33,511 nt of DNA from Crocinitomicaceae bacterium. Its GTDB lineage: Bacteria > Bacteroidota > Bacteroidia > Flavobacteriales_D > Crocinitomicaceae. The notes beneath the pieces were generated by a model, which was not told the origin of the DNA, made no database searches, and saw nothing but the letters and a program-made list of their open reading frames with translations. Position 1 is the first letter of the stretch. The number at the start of each line of letters is the position of its first letter. Shown piece by piece: positions 30,752 through 33,511 of the stretch. The stretch spans positions 1-33,511 of the forward strand of contig JALQYQ010000039.1 of the NCBI GenBank assembly GCA_023262855.1. Reading direction: 5' to 3'. The translations under genes and the position numbers were made by a program.

Positions 30752-32596
30752 TCAAGGCAAATACTTTTTGCAAATTTCATAAGGTTCCAAGCATTTAAGA
30801 AAACCATTCAGTTTCTTTTTTGAATAGTTTGAAAGTATATTTTTCGCCTCTTTTTTATCCTTTCTTATTGCATATAATTCAGCTCTGTTCGGAACAATAT
30901 TCATACGGTGAATGTAATGTAAACCATCCCCAATAACCGATATTCCAACTTTGAACTTGGCCGTTTCATTGTTGTTCATTGTAATCACTTTTCGATCTTT
31001 TGGAATCGATTGAAATAAACTAAAACCGGTATAATTCGCTTTGATTTTAGCCAATTCCTTCTTTTCTGAAAGTCCCATTAATTCCATCAATGTTGGCGCA
31101 ATATCAATGGTTGAAGTTGTTGCCGTCAAATTCTTTTTAAACTGAGTTAAATTCAACTTTTTACGAAGCGATTCAGGTAAATAAATCATCAATGGAACTG
31201 AAATAGCCTCTGCATAATAACTATCGACATGACCAATATTGTTGTGATCTTTCAAAGATTCACCATGGTCACTTGCAATAACTAAAACAGTATTATTCAA
31301 TTTTCCAGTTCGTTTTAAATCATCTAATAATTGACCCAGAACATAATCTTGGTAACGGATTGAATTATCATATTCGTCGATAAAAGCCCCGGACCATTTC
31401 ACGTGATTTGACGGAATTTTATACGGATAATGTGTCGCATTTAATTGCACTACTCCAAAGAAATTTCGATTTGAAGGAGCATTAATTTCTTCCCTTAAAT
31501 GATCAATCGTAAACTTATCGTCAATTCCCAAATCATTAAAAAACGGCTTTCCACTGCGCTCTTTGTACCACAAATGATCCAATTTTGCCGTAGCGTAAAA
31601 TCGATCAAAACGATACCATTTCAAACTGTGAGACGACAAAAAGAAAGTGCGATAATTCAACATGTTTCCAAAATCCCATAAAAAAGGTTGGCTGTAGAAG
31701 ACCTCTTTTTCCTGATAAGGTCCTGTTCCAGTTAAAACTCCTGGAACAGCTAACATTGTTGTTGATGAAACAGTGTAAGCATGTTTAAAAATGAAAAAGT
31801 TGTTTTGTTGTTCTGTCTTAAAACGCTCTAAATTCGGTGTTGTTAGTCGTTTGTATCCATACACTTGTAAGTTTTGATTTCTCAAGCTTTCAAGCACGAT
31901 AACAAGGACATTAAAATCTCTTTTTTCAGCGTATTTCGGCAAAACATGAGGTGTTCTTTTTCCAAGTCCTTTTCCCTTAAATTGCCGATTTGATTCGTAC
32001 GTTGTAATATGTCTAACAATATCACTCGAAAAATTGGTATCTACAAGATAACATTGATCGTACTTTTTAATTTTGACAACCAATAAAGTGAATAAACCAG
32101 CATAAACAAGAAAAACTGGTAAAAGAAACTTGGGTCTACTCAATGAAATTTCATTGCGTAAAATTCGATTAAACCACCAGAAAAGAGCAGAAAAACCAAT
32201 GGTAAAGAAAACAATATCTTGAAATTTTATTGTGTCTTTTAACAACACAAATGCACTAGTAGGTTCGTTTTTAAAATATTCAATGGTATAATAATTCGGA
32301 TAAAAACCATTGAAGTAATAAAAGATGTAGGAGCCAATGATCGATGCGACAAGATAAAGACAAAATCCACTTAACAATAGTATAAATAGAATTTTACGTT
32401 TTCGAAATCGCTGCAAAATGGCCATGCTTATCAAATAAAACAACCATGAAACGACAATAGAAAGCAGATAAAATCCGACTTGCTTTTTTGAATACAGTTC
32501 AAGCAATGAGGAACGCAAAATTACATCCACAAGGGTGTAAAGAAGAGGAAAAATAAACAGTAAAACCTTCGAACTTCGCTTTGTCATTCTACCCAT
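30752..32596 (-). CDS. Membrane sulfatase-fold protein (phosphoethanolamine transferase-like)
   Basis: The 614-residue protein has five transmembrane helices in its first ~180 residues (around 11-28, 42-60, 70-95, 127-145, 158-175). An exported alkaline-phosphatase-superfamily domain starts at ~228. Motifs are VLVIVLESLRNQNL (metal Glu236), LTTPNLERF, the nucleophile region AYTVSSTTMLAVPG (Ser/Thr 277-280), LNATHYPY and ASDHGES with Asp443-His444 followed by NNIGHVDSYY. EptA/CptA-type enzymes add phosphoethanolamine to lipid A or glycans; LtaS-type and sulfatase relatives share the layout. No sulfatase C-x-P-S-R motif is seen, which favours the transferase group. The exact substrate is unresolved. 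Confidence 0.85.
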   Translation of the reverse strand: MGRMTKRSSKVLLFIFPLLYTLVDVILRSSLLELYSKKQVGFYLLSIVVSWLFYLISMAILQRFRKRKILFILLLSGFCLYLVASIIGSYIFYYFNGFYPNYYTIEYFKNEPTSAFVLLKDTIKFQDIVFFTIGFSALFWWFNRILRNEISLSRPKFLLPVFLVYAGLFTLLVVKIKKYDQCYLVDTNFSSDIVRHITTYESNRQFKGKGLGKRTPHVLPKYAEKRDFNVLVIVLESLRNQNLQVYGYKRLTTPNLERFKTEQQNNFFIFKHAYTVSSTTMLAVPGVLTGTGPYQEKEVFYSQPFLWDFGNMLNYRTFFLSSHSLKWYRFDRFYATAKLDHLWYKERSGKPFFNDLGIDDKFTIDHLREEINAPSNRNFFGVVQLNATHYPYKIPSNHVKWSGAFIDEYDNSIRYQDYVLGQLLDDLKRTGKLNNTVLVIASDHGESLKDHNNIGHVDSYYAEAISVPLMIYLPESLRKKLNLTQFKKNLTATTSTIDIAPTLMELMGLSEKKELAKIKANYTGFSLFQSIPKDRKVITMNNNETAKFKVGISVIGDGLHYIHRMNIVPNRAELYAIRKDKKEAKNILSNYSKKKLNGFLKCLEPYEICKKYLP

Positions 32597-32641
32597 TTTG
32601 AGTTGACAATATTAAGCAAATATTAAGAGTTTAACTTATTT

Positions 32642-33328
32642 CTATTCAGACAAAAAATACAATCCATTGAATGAATTGCATGATGCAGAACCGATTTTAC
32701 AATTTTCTTCGATCACATTAATTTTATCAGATGAAACTTGAAACTCAATAATACATGCCCCTGCAGTGTACTGAAATGTCGTTAATTCATCATCCATTGG
32801 ATACATAACTCCATCCAAAATAGTTCCTTCACATCCATCACTTTCTATTCCATAAAGAGAAAATCCAACGTCACCTTCAACGCCATACAAGATCAATTCA
32901 GCTCCATCTTCTCGCACAAATAGAAACTCTTCAGAATCTTCACCAACATATTCTTCTTCGGATGGTAAAGAATAATATTCGGTAGTTGTTCCGTCGTTGT
33001 TATAAACAGTTAAAAGATTAAATCCTGCCTCATCCACTGAAAATCCAACTTCAAGTTTTCTTCCTCCTTTTGATTCTAATTGAATTTCCATGTGACCATT
33101 TGGTCCATCACAATGTCCATAACCGGTTTCACTTGAAATCGTTTCCAATCCTTGATAAAGCTCAAACTCAACTAAAAAACAATCCGATGCAACTTCGTCC
33201 ATTGTATAAATTAAGAAGCCGTTCGTCAATTCTTCGTTTACATACGAACCGAAAAATTGAGGATCTAATTGAGAAAAAGAAAATGTATTTGTGAAACAAA
33301 TCGCAAGAAATAAAAAGAAAGATTTCAT
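32642..33328 (-). CDS. Exported acidic protein of unknown function
   Basis: The 228-residue protein has a signal peptide (to ...TNTFSFSQ, residue ~20), and the mature part is strikingly acidic (SLPSEEEYVGEDSEEFLFVR). It is built of beta-rich segments with repeated short themes: FLVEFELYQ, KLEVGFSVDEAGFNLLTVYN, LFVREDGAELILYG, VGFSLYGI. Several cysteines (DCFL, YGHCDG, DGCEGT, ENCKIGSASC) could form disulfides. I do not recognise a family. A consensus promoter box lies at 33351-33358. Confidence 0.72.
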   Translation of the reverse strand: MKSFFLFLAICFTNTFSFSQLDPQFFGSYVNEELTNGFLIYTMDEVASDCFLVEFELYQGLETISSETGYGHCDGPNGHMEIQLESKGGRKLEVGFSVDEAGFNLLTVYNNDGTTTEYYSLPSEEEYVGEDSEEFLFVREDGAELILYGVEGDVGFSLYGIESDGCEGTILDGVMYPMDDELTTFQYTAGACIIEFQVSSDKINVIEENCKIGSASCNSFNGLYFLSE

Positions 33329-33350
33329 AGATGGAAAAATGATTTTGAAT

Positions 33351-33358
33351 CAAATGTA
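33351..33358 (-). promoter_or_regulatory. -7 promoter box (TACATTTG)
   Basis: Exact TAnnTTTG on the minus strand, 22 nt before the ATG at 33328, with a TTTA about 18 nt upstream as a possible -33. Confidence 0.5.
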
Positions 33359-33410
33359 TCGAATTAATTTATTTCTTAAACGATAATTCTATTTTTACGA
33401 CAAGAATCAA

Positions 33411-33511
33411 TTTGAATATTTGAATATTTGAATATTTGAATATTTGAATATTTGAATATTTGAATATTTGAATATTTGAATATTTGAATATTTAAATATT
33501 TGAATATTTGA
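33411..33511. repeat. Tandem 8-bp repeat (TTTGAATA), cut by the window end
   Basis: Twelve complete units and a partial one; all are identical except the one at 33491-33498 (TTTAAATA). It lies upstream of the exported acidic gene, beyond its promoter box. No gene is visible in the remaining part 33329-33410. Confidence 0.95.

Overview
The window looks like a chromosomal segment of a low-GC Bacteroidota bacterium, most likely order Flavobacteriales (a Crocinitomicaceae/Fluviicola-like member is my inference). The evidence is four proteins with C-terminal type IX secretion (T9SS) sorting domains, many exported proteins ending their signal peptide in ...AQ or ...SQ, WG-repeat, SOUL and DUF1569 families, Bacteroidota-type -7 promoter boxes (TAnnTTTG) close to many starts, and a tmRNA whose tag reads DNTSYALAA. 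Genes are small, mostly exported or membrane-bound, and often convergent with almost no gap.

Layout. 1-2.8 kb: an exported ApbE flavinyltransferase facing a DUF2271/T9SS protein (terminator between them), then a TPR protein. 2.9-5.5 kb: a one-helix membrane protein, a SOUL heme-binding protein, and a DsbA/FrnE-type thiol oxidoreductase divergent from an HxlR regulator. 5.6-8.6 kb: a translationally coupled TPR/membrane pair, then an exported protein and a TonB-C-domain protein. 8.6-11.9 kb: a 1099-residue WG-repeat protein. 12.1-13.6 kb: two small overlapping ORFs (the second Cys-rich), a small exported protein, and a membrane-anchored PD-(D/E)XK-like protein.

13.6-14.7 kb has no intact protein gene. 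It holds the tmRNA gene (ssrA, minus strand) and, directly past its 3' end, two ~112-nt direct repeats, a frameshifted GIY-YIG nuclease gene and a third decayed repeat copy. One repeat serves as the tmRNA terminator and carries an inverted copy of the tmRNA 3' terminus. I regard this hairpin-repeat/GIY-YIG unit as the best candidate for a poorly described mobile element.

14.7-17.2 kb: a kelch-like T9SS protein bracketed by inverted 7-bp repeat clusters, then a membrane protein/SH3b protein operon. 17.3-22.7 kb: a cytosolic signalling block: a PAS/GAF histidine kinase, an Rcp1-type receiver, a GAF-PAS NarL-type kinase whose ATP-binding domain has lost its motifs, and a receiver with no output domain. 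22.7-33.3 kb: an OmpA-domain protein, DUF1569 and PAP2 phosphatase genes, two T9SS proteins (one a bacterial expansin), a beta-lactamase-fold lipoprotein, a YchJ protein, a small unknown gene coupled to a PhoD-type phosphatase, a membrane sulfatase-fold/phosphoethanolamine-transferase-like protein and an exported unknown. The window ends inside an 8-bp tandem repeat.

All family calls come from reading motifs by eye; no database search was possible.
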